Shown one piece after another: positions 16,083-23,813 of a stretch of 64,000 nt of DNA (positions within the stretch are counted from its first letter, which is position 1; every line of letters starts with the position of its first letter). Both the position numbers and the translations under genes were made by a program. The stretch spans positions 124,001 through 188,000 of the forward strand of contig NZ_JNVM01000005.1 in the NCBI RefSeq assembly GCF_000722545.1. Direction: 5' to 3'. Under the pieces are notes generated by a model, which saw only the letters and a program-made list of their open reading frames with translations, was not told the DNA's origin and did no database searches. The stretch is from Paenibacillus tyrphae. GTDB lineage: Bacteria > Bacillota > Bacilli > Paenibacillales > NBRC-103111.

Positions 16083-16158
16083 TTTTTAGTCGTTTTCTGA
16101 GATGACCCTCGCATAGATGAAGGATGTGCAGTTTTTAATTTAGAGGTTGGAATGCACG

Positions 16159-16185
16159 AAAGGCTGCCGGAGAGCGGCCTTTTTG
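16159..16185 (+). terminator. Intrinsic terminator
   Basis: AAAGGC-T-GC pairs across a short loop with GC-GGCCTTT, and a T tract follows. It closes the pentapeptide-like gene. Confidence 0.7.
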
Positions 16186-16206
16186 TGTGATAGGGGTGAG
16201 AGGTTC

Positions 16207-16506
16207 ATGAAATCGTTCGGCAAAGACATGAAAAAGATTACGGTAAACGGTTGTTTGTTTCATTGTGTGATTAATCAATTTCCCCGTGATGAAGATGTCG
16301 GCTTTAGAGTGTATTCTTCAAAAACTTCCTTTTTTGAAATGCGGTTTTCGTGGAAGGGCACATGGTACATCAACCTGCATCGGCCGCATACGTGCGCCAG
16401 CTTGATTCAATATGCCATTGAGCAGGGATGGGACTTTGCCCAAGAGAAGCAAACGATGAAAATCGAACAAGGCGATTTTCTTATCGATGAATTAAAGTTC
16501 AGGTGA
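16207..16506 (+). CDS. Small hypothetical protein, tandem paralogue 1
   Basis: This 99-residue protein starts at ATG 16207 (AGGGGTGAG upstream) rather than at the far ATG 16147. It carries strands such as YINLHRPHTCASLIQYAIEQ followed by GWDF. The next gene encodes a relative: both have a basic N-terminus, a KI(T/I)V strand and the motif QxAIEQGW near the end. I do not recognise the family. The size, the tandem copies and the neighbourhood resemble immunity-gene islands, but there is no toxin gene next to it. Confidence 0.65.
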   Translation: MKSFGKDMKKITVNGCLFHCVINQFPRDEDVGFRVYSSKTSFFEMRFSWKGTWYINLHRPHTCASLIQYAIEQGWDFAQEKQTMKIEQGDFLIDELKFR

Positions 16507-16519
16507 GCGGGGTAATCAG

Positions 16520-16825
16520 GTGACGTTAAGAAACAAAGGCTCCCGGAAAATTATTGTAGGAAACGAGCCATACCGCTGGATCATCTCCGCAGCTTCAAAA
16601 GGATATCTTGTGCTCATAGCGGAACACCAGGAAGAAAAAGGTCGGAGGCTTCATGTACACATCAAATCGGATATTAATGATTATTGGGTGGAGTTTCCAT
16701 ATGTGGACGGCTTGAACTTGAAGATTGTAACGCCAAAAGAAGTCGCGACGATTATTTCTCAAGCCATCGAACAAGGATGGAATCCAAGAGAGAAGGGACC
16801 GCCGATGGTCTTCCGATCTCCATAA
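16520..16825 (+). CDS. Small hypothetical protein, tandem paralogue 2, 3' end probably altered
   Basis: This frame of 101 residues starts with GTG at 16520, 13 bases after paralogue 1, and shares its IEQGW motif (SQAIEQGWNPREK). Its last residues (GPPMVFRSP) are read from DNA that in another frame encodes the beginning of an amidase fragment, so the natural C-terminus seems to have been lost at a recombination junction near 16795-16815. Function unknown. Confidence 0.6.
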   Translation: MTLRNKGSRKIIVGNEPYRWIISAASKGYLVLIAEHQEEKGRRLHVHIKSDINDYWVEFPYVDGLNLKIVTPKEVATIISQAIEQGWNPREKGPPMVFRSP

Positions 16826-17649
16826 GTCAGGATACACCGGGACCAATTTCCAAGACAGTCACTGATGCAGCGATTCTACTCGGGGCAATCGTCGGGATTG
16901 ATGAAAACGATAAGGCAACATGGACTAGCCCGTATCGTACTTTTCATGACTATACAACTTATCTCGACCGAGACTTTCTGCGTAAAGCTCGTATTGGGAT
17001 CCCTAGGCATTATTATCGGTCGTTGGATAAAGAAAGACTTTCCATCATGGAATCCGCCATTGATGTTCTGCGTGAGCAAGGTGCTACAGTTATCGATCCT
17101 GTGGATCTCTATTTGGAACAGCATCCATGGAACAATGATGTTATCTGCTACGAATTCAAAACAGGCCTGAACCGTTATTTATCGAAGTTGAACTCGGATA
17201 TGCCCGTGCATTCTCTTCAAGAACTGATTGCTTATAATCAGAAACATGCTGCTTCCGCATTGAAGTTTGGCCAAGACAATCTGATTCGCTCGGAGCAAAA
17301 TGCGCTAAACGAGGCAACCTATCAGCTTAAACGTCTAGAATATAACCATCCGGCTGTAACGCAAGGGATTGACTATGCACTCGATCAACACGGCTTAGAT
17401 GCATTAATGTTACCCGGTGACATTGATGGTATGTACATTGCTGCCCGGTTAGGATATCCTCTTATTACGGTACCCGCCGGTTATTCAGCAAAAGGAACAA
17501 TTGATGCGGATGGTGATTCGACGCAGGGGCCATTTGGCGTTGTCTTTTCCGGGAGGGCTTTCAGCGAGCCTACACTTATCAGCATTGCCTATAGTTTTGA
17601 GCAGGCAACATTTTTCCGTCGTCCGTCAGAACTGGACGAATTGATGTAA
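16799..17649 (+). pseudogene. 5'-truncated amidase (amidase-signature family)
   Basis: The frame from about 16799 to 17649 encodes about 280 residues that match the C-terminal half of amidase-signature hydrolases: the segment GLPISISQDTPGP, then KTVTDAAILLGAIVG, and later ALMLPGDIDGMYIAARLGYP and GVVFSGRAFSEPTL. The N-terminal half with the Ser-cis-Ser-Lys triad and the GGSSGG region is missing, and no ribosome site or start codon fits the junction. The frame opens further upstream only by running through paralogue 2 in another frame. It is a dead remnant, probably brought here by a deletion or insertion event. Confidence 0.85.
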
Positions 17650-17728
17650 TTACTGTTTCCCGATGACACCATTAGGCTTAACAAGACGAATATTAACTAA
17701 CAAATGAACGTAAAGCAGGGTGAGACTT

Positions 17729-18151
17729 ATGCAAAGTAGTTTAGAACAAGATATTATTTTAACGGCGGAAAACTTCACAAAGAACTTTTCGGATAAAGGA
17801 AATTTTGATTTTAGTGTAGATAGCCTACGAAACGTAGACGATATTCTTGGAGAATTAGGTGACTTTGAATTAGATGATGATATTTTGGATTCTGTCTCTT
17901 CTATGGCTGGATGTTATATTTTCGAAGTTGCAAGAAGGAATTATGGCGGAAAGTATTACTGGATACAAGAAAGAGAACAACCTGTTTTAGTTACCGGTGA
18001 ACCGGAATTTTCAATTTCAATATTGGCATTCGAAAAAGTTAGAAGCAGAATTCAAAATGGAAAAGAAGATGAGATACCATATTACTTTGATGGGTATATC
18101 CAGGCAATTGAAAAAGGTAAAAAAACGGGCTACTGTGCAACAATTGTTTAA
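17729..18151 (+). CDS. Hypothetical acidic protein
   Basis: This 140-residue protein starts at ATG 17729, with AGGGTGAG at 17718-17725. It is acidic (SVDSLRNVDDILGELGDFEL, then DDDILD) and ends with a Lys-rich helix (QAIEKGKKTGYCATIV). It has no signal peptide or membrane segment. AT content is clearly higher than in the flanking core genes, which suggests acquisition. I do not recognise the family; an immunity-type role is possible but not shown. Confidence 0.65.
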   Translation: MQSSLEQDIILTAENFTKNFSDKGNFDFSVDSLRNVDDILGELGDFELDDDILDSVSSMAGCYIFEVARRNYGGKYYWIQEREQPVLVTGEPEFSISILAFEKVRSRIQNGKEDEIPYYFDGYIQAIEKGKKTGYCATIV

Positions 18152-18175
18152 TGTAGGAGATTGTGTTGCGTTAGC

Positions 18176-18225
18176 AATAAAACAGCGGCAGTCTAGACTT
18201 TATTTTCAATCTGGGCTGCCGCTGC
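18176..18225 (-). terminator. Terminator for the stalk-domain gene
   Basis: CAGCGGCAG (18183-18191) pairs with CTGCCGCTG (18216-18224). On the minus strand the stem is followed by TTTTATT. It terminates the gene at 18263-19264 and may also stop the facing gene. The loop contains the AGTCTA..CTTTATT motif reported in the findings. Confidence 0.7.
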
Positions 18226-18262
18226 TTCCATTTTGGAGTTAGTCTACTTTATTCACCAGACT

Positions 18263-19264
18263 TTATTTAACACTGACAAAGTGGACATTTCTTTCCGAAG
18301 TTTGATTGTCCTGAACTTCTAGCACTTTAACATCATGCAAGTTCATGTCTAGGTAGGAAGTACAAAAGAATACATAATCAGGGACCAGTGGTTCAAGCAA
18401 TTGTGTAGCCCTTTCATCAATGGGTGTATTAAATTTACGATTCGCATGGTTGGAAGAGATAACCATAACATATTCCCCAGGCGGTATCTCAGCTTCATAT
18501 TCACCATCTTTATTTACATCAGTCACAAACAGTCCGCTATCCTTTGGCACCTCGCCTGAGATTGCGAAATGGAATGCTTCACTACTGTTTAGACTCTTTT
18601 TGTTAAAGTTAACCGGAATTATAAAAACCTTGCTGCCTTCATCCGATTGGCGAATATCCGAAGTCTTAGGCTGCCAAGTGACCTTCCCTTTGATTTTTCC
18701 TGTTATATTATTATTCTCATTACCAGGAAGCTTAATATTTTCCGTCTGCCCGATGCCTAGACCCCTGTTCTCATCCCATACTACTTCCAACTGCAACGAT
18801 TCAATCGCATATTGATAATTAACAGGCATATAGGTAATATCCCGAAAAACAAACAATGGGTATTCTTCTTTTGTATTATCAATAACTTTTTCGTTTACTC
18901 TGACCGAAATAGCGGGAATAGTGACTTCGTAACGTGAACCCATGTTGTTTTGACCGGCTAAATCCTGAACTAATGATTTCGGATATTCACAGTCTCGTCT
19001 TAACATGTATTCTGATTTATTATTCCAGTTTGTATCAATGCAAAGGGACTGCTTATAATGCCAAGTTAACGGAAGGTATGTGACATTATTATAGTTGAGG
19101 AAGGGGTACAGGCTGTTTTCATTATCGATAGTTACACCGCTGACCGAAATCTTATAATTTGGTAATTGGACACTTATCGACGTATCCTGTGCTTTTGCAG
19201 AAGTCGAATATAGCCCCATCGAAATTGTAACTAAAAGCAATATTCTCAATAAAACCATTTTCAT
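18263..19264 (-). CDS. Secreted protein with copper-amine-oxidase-like stalk domains
   Basis: This 333-residue protein has a signal peptide (residues 1-25, cleavage after AKA) and two repeats of the pattern I-x-V-N-x-x-x-I-x-N-x-x-x-YPLFVFRDITYMPV (the first reads YPFLNYNNVTYLPL). This is the stalk domain often found in Paenibacillus cell-surface proteins. A C-terminal part of about 140 residues includes ADxNxDGxYEAEIPPGEY, like a carboxypeptidase-regulatory or collagen-binding B-type fold. The role is probably structural or adhesive at the cell surface. The gene is monocistronic with its own terminator. Confidence 0.75.
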   Translation of the reverse strand: MKMVLLRILLLVTISMGLYSTSAKAQDTSISVQLPNYKISVSGVTIDNENSLYPFLNYNNVTYLPLTWHYKQSLCIDTNWNNKSEYMLRRDCEYPKSLVQDLAGQNNMGSRYEVTIPAISVRVNEKVIDNTKEEYPLFVFRDITYMPVNYQYAIESLQLEVVWDENRGLGIGQTENIKLPGNENNNITGKIKGKVTWQPKTSDIRQSDEGSKVFIIPVNFNKKSLNSSEAFHFAISGEVPKDSGLFVTDVNKDGEYEAEIPPGEYVMVISSNHANRKFNTPIDERATQLLEPLVPDYVFFCTSYLDMNLHDVKVLEVQDNQTSERNVHFVSVK

Positions 19265-19670
19265 GTATGACTATGCCCCTTTACATAATAAAGATTACAT
19301 CGGAATTCAACTCATTATACTAACTGTTGCAAATATATTCCATGAATACAAAAATGGGGACGGTTCTATATTGGACACAAAGAGGGAAATATACTAGCTC
19401 AATAAATACAGGAACGGCAACCGACCTAATTGATCCAGCTGCCGTTTTTCGATTGAACAGGGACGTTAGTCTAAACAACTTTATTTCAGCCCCGCCTCTA
19501 TCGCGCAGAGAGGATGTAACCTAAGCGAGGCATTCGCTCAAAGCAGAACCATGAAGTATAGATTTAAAAAATTTAAAGTCTAAACTCTACAACTTGCTCG
19601 GCATTAGCTCTCATTTTGATGCTATAATTTTAGTAGCGTTCATTTTTGATGGAAGGAGACCCGGGTTTCA
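19265..19670. other. Gene-poor gap with one hairpin and a transposon-like motif
   Basis: No credible gene lies here; the 65-codon frame at 19327-19524 has no ribosome site. The gap holds a hairpin with T tract (AACGGCA 19413-19419 / TGCCGTT 19440-19446, TTT to 19449), a copy of the AGTCTA...CTTTATT motif at 19468-19489, and TATAAT at 19623-19628 that may be the -10 box of the regulator gene at 19671. Confidence 0.5.
19413..19449 (+). terminator. Orphan terminator-like hairpin
   Basis: AACGGCA and TGCCGTT form a 7-bp stem with a 20-base loop, and a T tract follows. No + strand gene stands directly upstream, so it is probably a remnant of a lost gene or element. Confidence 0.5.
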
Positions 19671-19883
19671 GTGGCATACTCCCGAGGGAGATGCTTGCTC
19701 CCGGACTGGTTGGAAAAATTGGGATTGTCCCAAGCCGAGTATTCCCGCCGTTCCGGTCGATCCAAACGAGTTATTTCCCACTTTTGCAACGATACACGCG
19801 TTATGCTTCCAGAAGATTTGTATACCGCATCCAAGTTGTTGGGTTGCAAAATGGAAGATCTTTACGAATGGATTGAACATTGA
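19671..19883 (+). CDS. Small Cro/CI-type (XRE) DNA-binding protein
   Basis: This 70-residue protein consists of one helix-turn-helix: LEKLGLSQAEYSRRSGRSKR, then VISHFCNDTRVMLPEDLYTASKLLGC and the usual end DLYEWIEH. It starts with GTG at 19671, with AAGGAGA about 12 bases upstream. It probably regulates itself and the small gene at 20037. A second unrelated Cro/CI-like gene lies on the opposite strand at 20334, so the segment resembles the control region of a small mobile element, though no integrase is seen. Confidence 0.75.
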   Translation: MAYSRGRCLLPDWLEKLGLSQAEYSRRSGRSKRVISHFCNDTRVMLPEDLYTASKLLGCKMEDLYEWIEH

Positions 19884-20036
19884 GCAGGCTGCGGATTTTT
19901 CCGCATTCCCGCGCATAAAATGAGAACAAAATGTTCTTATTCGTGAGAGTATGCTGTTTTGATTGGGGAAGTATCGTCAAAATACCGCACCAGCTTACCA
20001 AATTGGCTGGCAGGCCTTAATCATTGGGAGGATGCT

Positions 20037-20264
20037 ATGGTTGATGAACTAAACCGGTTGCTCGAAGATTTACACGATCTTCAAACTTACTGGAGTACCG
20101 AGTCAAAAATGCGAGAGGATGAAAGTGGAAAAATGTACGCAGACGGAATGAGTCATGGCTTCAAGTATGCAGCAATCGCTTTACATACGGTACTTCGGAA
20201 ATATGTTGCTTTTGAGTTGTGTGAAAGCGAGCGGGCCGATGACGACGGAAATTTCCCATGCTAG
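20037..20264 (+). CDS. Small hypothetical protein, relative of the product at 20733
   Basis: This 75-residue, mostly helical protein starts at ATG 20037 with GGGAGG about eight bases upstream. It shares with the first half of the protein at 20733 the pattern LxxLLxDxxD, W-x-x-E-x-K-x-x-E-D-E, KMYAxGxSxGFK and ALHxxLRK. It stops where that protein continues, so it is either a short version or one truncated by an early stop. Each copy is paired with a Cro/CI-like regulator gene. The family is unknown to me. Confidence 0.65.
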   Translation: MVDELNRLLEDLHDLQTYWSTESKMREDESGKMYADGMSHGFKYAAIALHTVLRKYVAFELCESERADDDGNFPC

Positions 20265-20306
20265 ACCAGAAGAAGTATAAGCTGTTGATCGTATGTTTGT
20301 ACGAGT

Positions 20307-20350
20307 AAGAGTCCCTGCCCGCTTAAATCCGCGTCAAGGACTCTTTTTTT
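20307..20350 (+). terminator. Terminator overlapping the 3' end of the opposite regulator gene
   Basis: AAGAGTCC (20307-20314) pairs with GGACTCTT (20338-20345), followed by a T tract. It ends the unit carrying the gene at 20037 and overlaps the last codons of the minus-strand gene. Confidence 0.8.
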
Positions 20351-20549
20351 CGCCCTCATGCTCAAATATCTCGCCGACACTAACATCCAAATATGAGCAG
20401 AGCTTGTCTAATGTCTCAAGGTCAATTCTTTTTGCGCGGCCGTGATAAAGCTCCGTAACCGTATTACGGGCAAGACCCGTACCATCCACTACGTCGGATA
20501 TCTTCAGACGTTTACGCCCCATGATTTCGCTTAATTTATTGATGATCAA
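20334..20549 (-). CDS. Cro/CI-type (XRE) transcriptional regulator
   Basis: This 71-residue protein is a single helix-turn-helix domain of the YozG/phage Cro kind: LSEIMGRKRLKISDVVDGTG, LARNTVTELYHGRAKRIDLETLDKL, then CSYLDVSVGEIFEH. It is divergent from the gene at 20733, and the AT-rich space between them carries repeated ATCAA/TTGAT motifs that are its likely operators. I expect it to repress itself and the divergent gene. Confidence 0.85.
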   Translation of the reverse strand: MIINKLSEIMGRKRLKISDVVDGTGLARNTVTELYHGRAKRIDLETLDKLCSYLDVSVGEIFEHEGEKKSP

Positions 20550-20581
20550 AACTTTCTCCCTCCCTCTGTCAACTTAATGAT

Positions 20582-20676
20582 ATCAAAGTTAATGAAAATG
20601 ATCAAAAAGTTGATTATTATAATTGACTTGATGATAATTTTGTTATACATTATAACCAACAAGTTGATCAAAATGA
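20582..20676. promoter_or_regulatory. Divergent control region with repeated TGATCAAAA / AAGTTGAT motifs
   Basis: TGATCAAAA occurs at 20599 and 20665, and AAGTTGAT at 20607 and 20661, flanking a sigma-A promoter. The related ATCAAAGTTAATGA stands at 20583. The arrangement suggests two operators for the XRE protein encoded at 20334. Confidence 0.5.
20623..20651 (+). promoter_or_regulatory. Sigma-A promoter for the gene at 20733
   Basis: TTGACT (20623-20628), a 17-base spacer and TACATT (20646-20651), placed between the two operator-like motifs. Confidence 0.65.
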
Positions 20677-20732
20677 CTAGCATGCAATTTATTTAATCCA
20701 GCAAGTGAAGCTTAACTGCTAAGGAGGGAACG

Positions 20733-21143
20733 ATGAGTAAAGCACTGAGAAAACTGCTGAAAGATTTTCAAGATATCCATATGGTTTGGGAAGCAGAGGG
20801 GAAGGCTTGGGAAGACGAGAATGAAAAAATGTATGCCAGCGGGGTTAGTGACGGCTTTAAGCACGTGGCGGTAGCTTTACATTCGATACTTCGCAAGGAT
20901 ACGGAACAAAAGAAAATCATCATCAAGGCTTGCATTGAAGTTTATGAAGAGCATCGACGGCTTCATACCATGCGAAGGATGTGCGAAGCTCTAGACGATA
21001 CCGATCAAGCGAGAAGATATTTTCATGAGGCAATGGGGCTGGACAAAGCCGCTCATATTTTAATGCAGGCTGCGGGGATCGGATTGATGGATATCGTTAA
21101 CGCCAACGCCGATGATCATACGACAAGGGTTGTTTTCGAGTGA
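20733..21143 (+). CDS. Hypothetical helical protein under Cro/CI control
   Basis: This 136-residue protein has an excellent ribosome site (AAGGAGGG). The first 65 residues resemble the small protein encoded at 20037 (WEAEGKAWEDENEKMYASGV, then SDGFKHVAVALHSILRK). The rest is helical with QARRYFHEAMGLDKAAHILM. There is no signal peptide, membrane segment or known motif. Being divergent from an XRE gene and just upstream of a toxin-antitoxin pair, it belongs to an accessory module; the function is unknown. Confidence 0.7.
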   Translation: MSKALRKLLKDFQDIHMVWEAEGKAWEDENEKMYASGVSDGFKHVAVALHSILRKDTEQKKIIIKACIEVYEEHRRLHTMRRMCEALDDTDQARRYFHEAMGLDKAAHILMQAAGIGLMDIVNANADDHTTRVVFE

Positions 21144-21261
21144 GTCTTTATCGTTAAGTTGTCAGTCGGAGAGCACACCACCCACTAAAACAGGATGACT
21201 TGGATATAATAATAATGATACAATATAGTCAGATTAATGGTATGGGAAAGGGCGTGAAACG

Positions 21262-21534
21262 ATGCATATAAAGCCGTCTACGAGCATCCGTCAGGATTAC
21301 AACGGGTTTTCGAAATTTTGCCATGAGATTGACGAACCCGTTGTGCTGACACGCAATGGAGAAGCCGATTTGGTGGTGATGAGCCATGAAGCTTTCCGCC
21401 GTATGGAGGCCCGTATCAAATTGCAGACCAAGCTTCTGGTTGCCGAGAAGCAAGTTGCCGAAGGTGCTGAACTACTGGATCATGATCAAGTCATGGCAAA
21501 CCTGCGGAGGAAAGTGAATGCCTCCAAAGAGTAG
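21262..21534 (+). CDS. Phd/YefM-type antitoxin
   Basis: This 90-residue protein shows the Phd/YefM N-terminal DNA-binding fold (KPSTSIRQDYNGFSKFCHEI, EPVVLTRNGEADLVVMSHEAF), followed by a long charged helix that would wrap the toxin. It starts at ATG 21262 and its end overlaps the next gene by 17 bases, the usual coupling of antitoxin and toxin. It is expected to neutralise the ParE/RelE-like protein encoded next and to repress the shared promoter. Confidence 0.88.
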   Translation: MHIKPSTSIRQDYNGFSKFCHEIDEPVVLTRNGEADLVVMSHEAFRRMEARIKLQTKLLVAEKQVAEGAELLDHDQVMANLRRKVNASKE

Positions 21535-21832
21535 AGTGAGATATACACCGGCAGCGGTAGATGATCTGGATGAAATTTTCTCGTATATAACCCAAGATAA
21601 CTGGCAGAACGCTGAAAAGATGCTGGAGAAGTTGAACCGCGAAATCGGGGGCCTTGCTGATTTTTCCCATATGGGGTCTGTATTGTCAGAGGATGACTAT
21701 ACGTTAATACAGCGCGGGTATCGTTTTATTGTCGTTTCGCCATATCTGGTTTTCTACAGAATCATAAATAACGAAGTCATCATCCACCGGATTCTGCATG
21801 GCCGAAGAGACTATTTGCGAGAACTTTTTTAA
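21518..21832 (+). CDS. RelE/ParE-family toxin
   Basis: This 104-residue protein follows the RelE/ParE fold: RYTPAAVDDLDEIFSYI, then GYRFIVVSPYLVFYRI, NEVIIHRILHGRRDYLREL. The pattern (V/I)xRILHGRRD near the end is typical of ParE/YoeB-like toxins. Whether it cuts mRNA (RelE) or blocks gyrase (ParE) cannot be decided; the similarity to plasmid-type ParE seems stronger. A terminator follows 45 bases later. Confidence 0.88.
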   Translation: MPPKSRVRYTPAAVDDLDEIFSYITQDNWQNAEKMLEKLNREIGGLADFSHMGSVLSEDDYTLIQRGYRFIVVSPYLVFYRIINNEVIIHRILHGRRDYLRELF

Positions 21833-21876
21833 GGAAACGGATTGTCGTAGACAACAAACGAATACAGATATGTTCC

Positions 21877-21907
21877 GGAAGCCCTCTGAAATGATGGGCT
21901 TTTTTTG
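21877..21907 (+). terminator. Terminator of the toxin-antitoxin operon
   Basis: AAGCCC and GGGCTT form the stem around a short loop, and seven T follow. Confidence 0.75.
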
Positions 21908-21961
21908 TTTTGCTTGATACCGGAGAGGCAGATTCATTCCACACCGAATGTTGCAATATCA

Positions 21962-21993
21962 AGTATCATATGTTACTGTTAACATATGATACT
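21962..21993. promoter_or_regulatory. Perfect palindromic PadR operator
   Basis: AGTATCATATGTTA (21962-21975) and TAACATATGATACT (21980-21993) form a perfect 14-bp inverted repeat around CTGT. Inside lies ATGT-N8-ACAT, the PadR-family consensus. It stands 18 bases before the padR start, so autoregulation is expected. Confidence 0.88.
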
Positions 21994-22011
21994 GATCAAG
22001 GAGTAACTGTC

Positions 22012-22929
22012 ATGTCTATAACGCACGCCATTCTGGGGATATTAAGCTGGAAGTCTGTCACGGGCTACGATTTGAAAAAAATCATCCAAGAATCCCCCTT
22101 CATGTACTGGTCGGCCAACAACAATCAGATTTACAAATCGCTGGTGCAACTGCTGGACGAAGGCTTTGTGACCTGCGAAGTTCAGCATCAGGAAAGCTCG
22201 CCCTCGAAGAAGATTTATACGATCACGGAAGAAGGGGTGGCCGAGCTGAAGGATTGGGTGCTTTCCACGCCCGAACCACCGGATTTGAAGAAGTCGTTTC
22301 TGATTCAGCTTGCTTGGGCGGATCAACTGAACACAGACGAATTGAACGCCCTGCTCACAAAATATGAAGAGGAAGTCCGGACGCAGATTTTATTGCAGCA
22401 GGAGCAAAAGCTCAGAGGCCCGTTTTCTCCCGGTAGAACTACCAGGGAAATCTACTTATGGGATATGATCTACGACAATTTAATCGATTTCTACAAGCGC
22501 GAATGGGAATGGATTCAAAAGCTGCGCAGTGAATTGCGTATTCCCATAGAGAAGGAGGCAAATCAAATGAAAGTCCAAGTCGTTGAAAGAGGTATGAAAA
22601 AATACGTGGAATGCGCATCTGCCGAAACGCCGCTGCGCACAGGACAAGATGCGTTGGATCTTATTGCGGCATGCTTTGAACATGACACCAATCAATTAGT
22701 GCTTCACGCGGAAGCCCTCTCCGACGATTTCTTCAATCTTAGAACGGGTCTGGCAGGAGAAATGCTGCAAAAATTCATAAACTATCGCGTAAAAGCAGCC
22801 CTTATCATAACGAACGAACAGGTTGTGAAGGGGAGATTTAAAGAGCTGCTGGCCGAAGCCAACAAAGGAAATGATTTCAGAGTATTCGGCAGCGTCGGGG
22901 AAGCGGAAGCGTGGCTTCTAGACTTGTAA
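22012..22929 (+). CDS. PadR-family regulator fused to a DUF4180 domain
   Basis: This 305-residue protein starts at ATG 22012 (AAGGAGTAAC upstream), not at the earlier ATG at 21910. Residues 1-85 are the PadR winged helix (SITHAILGILSWKSVTGYDL, WSANNNQIYKSLVQLLDEGF, KIYTITEEGVAELKDW). Residues 90-180 are the helical dimerisation domain. From about residue 187 (MKVQVVERGMKKYVEC onward) comes a DUF4180 domain, usually a separate protein of about 115 residues. The fusion suggests that DUF4180 acts as a sensing or effector module for this regulator. The operator upstream is perfect, and an alpha/beta hydrolase gene follows after 19 bases, probably cotranscribed. Confidence 0.88.
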   Translation: MSITHAILGILSWKSVTGYDLKKIIQESPFMYWSANNNQIYKSLVQLLDEGFVTCEVQHQESSPSKKIYTITEEGVAELKDWVLSTPEPPDLKKSFLIQLAWADQLNTDELNALLTKYEEEVRTQILLQQEQKLRGPFSPGRTTREIYLWDMIYDNLIDFYKREWEWIQKLRSELRIPIEKEANQMKVQVVERGMKKYVECASAETPLRTGQDALDLIAACFEHDTNQLVLHAEALSDDFFNLRTGLAGEMLQKFINYRVKAALIITNEQVVKGRFKELLAEANKGNDFRVFGSVGEAEAWLLDL

Positions 22930-22948
22930 CGAAATGAGGTGCAGTCCA

Positions 22949-23800
22949 ATGAAAGTTAACGTTGCGTTTAAATCCGCAGAAGGGAAAGACGAGGTCCACG
23001 GCATGTACGATTCACTGCTCAAGCAGTGGGCGTCGCCGCATGAAACATGGTACGTTCCCACTCGCTATGGAGATACGTTTGTGATAGCCAGCGGCGAAAA
23101 GACCGCCCCGCCCCTGCTGTTGCTTCACGGCACCGGGATGAATTCGGCTATGTGGCTCGGGGAGGCGCGGGAGTATTCCCGCAGTTTCCGGGTATATGCC
23201 GTAGATATCCCGGGCGATCCGGGGAGAAGCGACGAGCGCCAACTGCCGTTAAAGGGCAGCGCTTATGCCGATTGGCTGTACGATGTTTTTCAGGCCTTGG
23301 ATATTCGCCAAGCGAGCCTGATTGGCATCTCCTTGGGGGCATGGCTGGCGGTTAAATTCAGCGTAAGCTTTCCGGACAAAGTGGATAAGCTTGCGCTGCT
23401 ATGTCCTTCCGGCATCGGTCCGCAGAAAGTATCTTTCCTTTTTACCGCTGCCTTTCATATGCTGCTCGGGGAGCGGGGAAAGGATAAATTGTATGTTAAA
23501 GTCAATGGAAACCGTGCGATTCCGGAAGCCATGCTAAAGTATCAGAAGCTGATCGGTAAAAGCTTTAATTACCGCCGCGAGCAGATTCCTTTGTTCGCCG
23601 ACGACGAATTAAAGCGGCTAACGATGCCTGTCGTTTTGTTCGTGGGCGCAAAGGATATCATGCTTCATTCCGCCAAGACGGCCAAGCGTCTGGGCAGCTT
23701 GCTACCACATGCCCAAATTAACATTCTTCCCGACGCCGGGCATACCCTCACCCATCTTGCCGCTCAAATCATTCCTTTTTTGAAATCGGATAAGCTTTAA
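22949..23800 (+). CDS. Alpha/beta-hydrolase
   Basis: This 283-residue enzyme has the alpha/beta-hydrolase fold: oxyanion region LLLHGTGMNSAMW, nucleophile elbow GISLGA (Ser near residue 122), acid in VLFVGAKDIML and catalytic His in LPDAGHTLTH. Length and layout resemble carboxylesterases of the YcgS/PldB kind. The start is ATG 22949, with GAGGTG about seven bases upstream; ATG 22934 is the alternative. It is encoded directly behind the PadR regulator and so is probably regulated by the same signal. Substrate unknown. Confidence 0.88.
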   Translation: MKVNVAFKSAEGKDEVHGMYDSLLKQWASPHETWYVPTRYGDTFVIASGEKTAPPLLLLHGTGMNSAMWLGEAREYSRSFRVYAVDIPGDPGRSDERQLPLKGSAYADWLYDVFQALDIRQASLIGISLGAWLAVKFSVSFPDKVDKLALLCPSGIGPQKVSFLFTAAFHMLLGERGKDKLYVKVNGNRAIPEAMLKYQKLIGKSFNYRREQIPLFADDELKRLTMPVVLFVGAKDIMLHSAKTAKRLGSLLPHAQINILPDAGHTLTHLAAQIIPFLKSDKL

Positions 23801-23813
23801 TCCGGCATCGGCT

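Noticed and set aside
19327..19524. 65-codon frame upstream of the regulator at 19671
   Set aside because: No ribosome site, and it runs through a terminator-like hairpin and the transposon-like motif.
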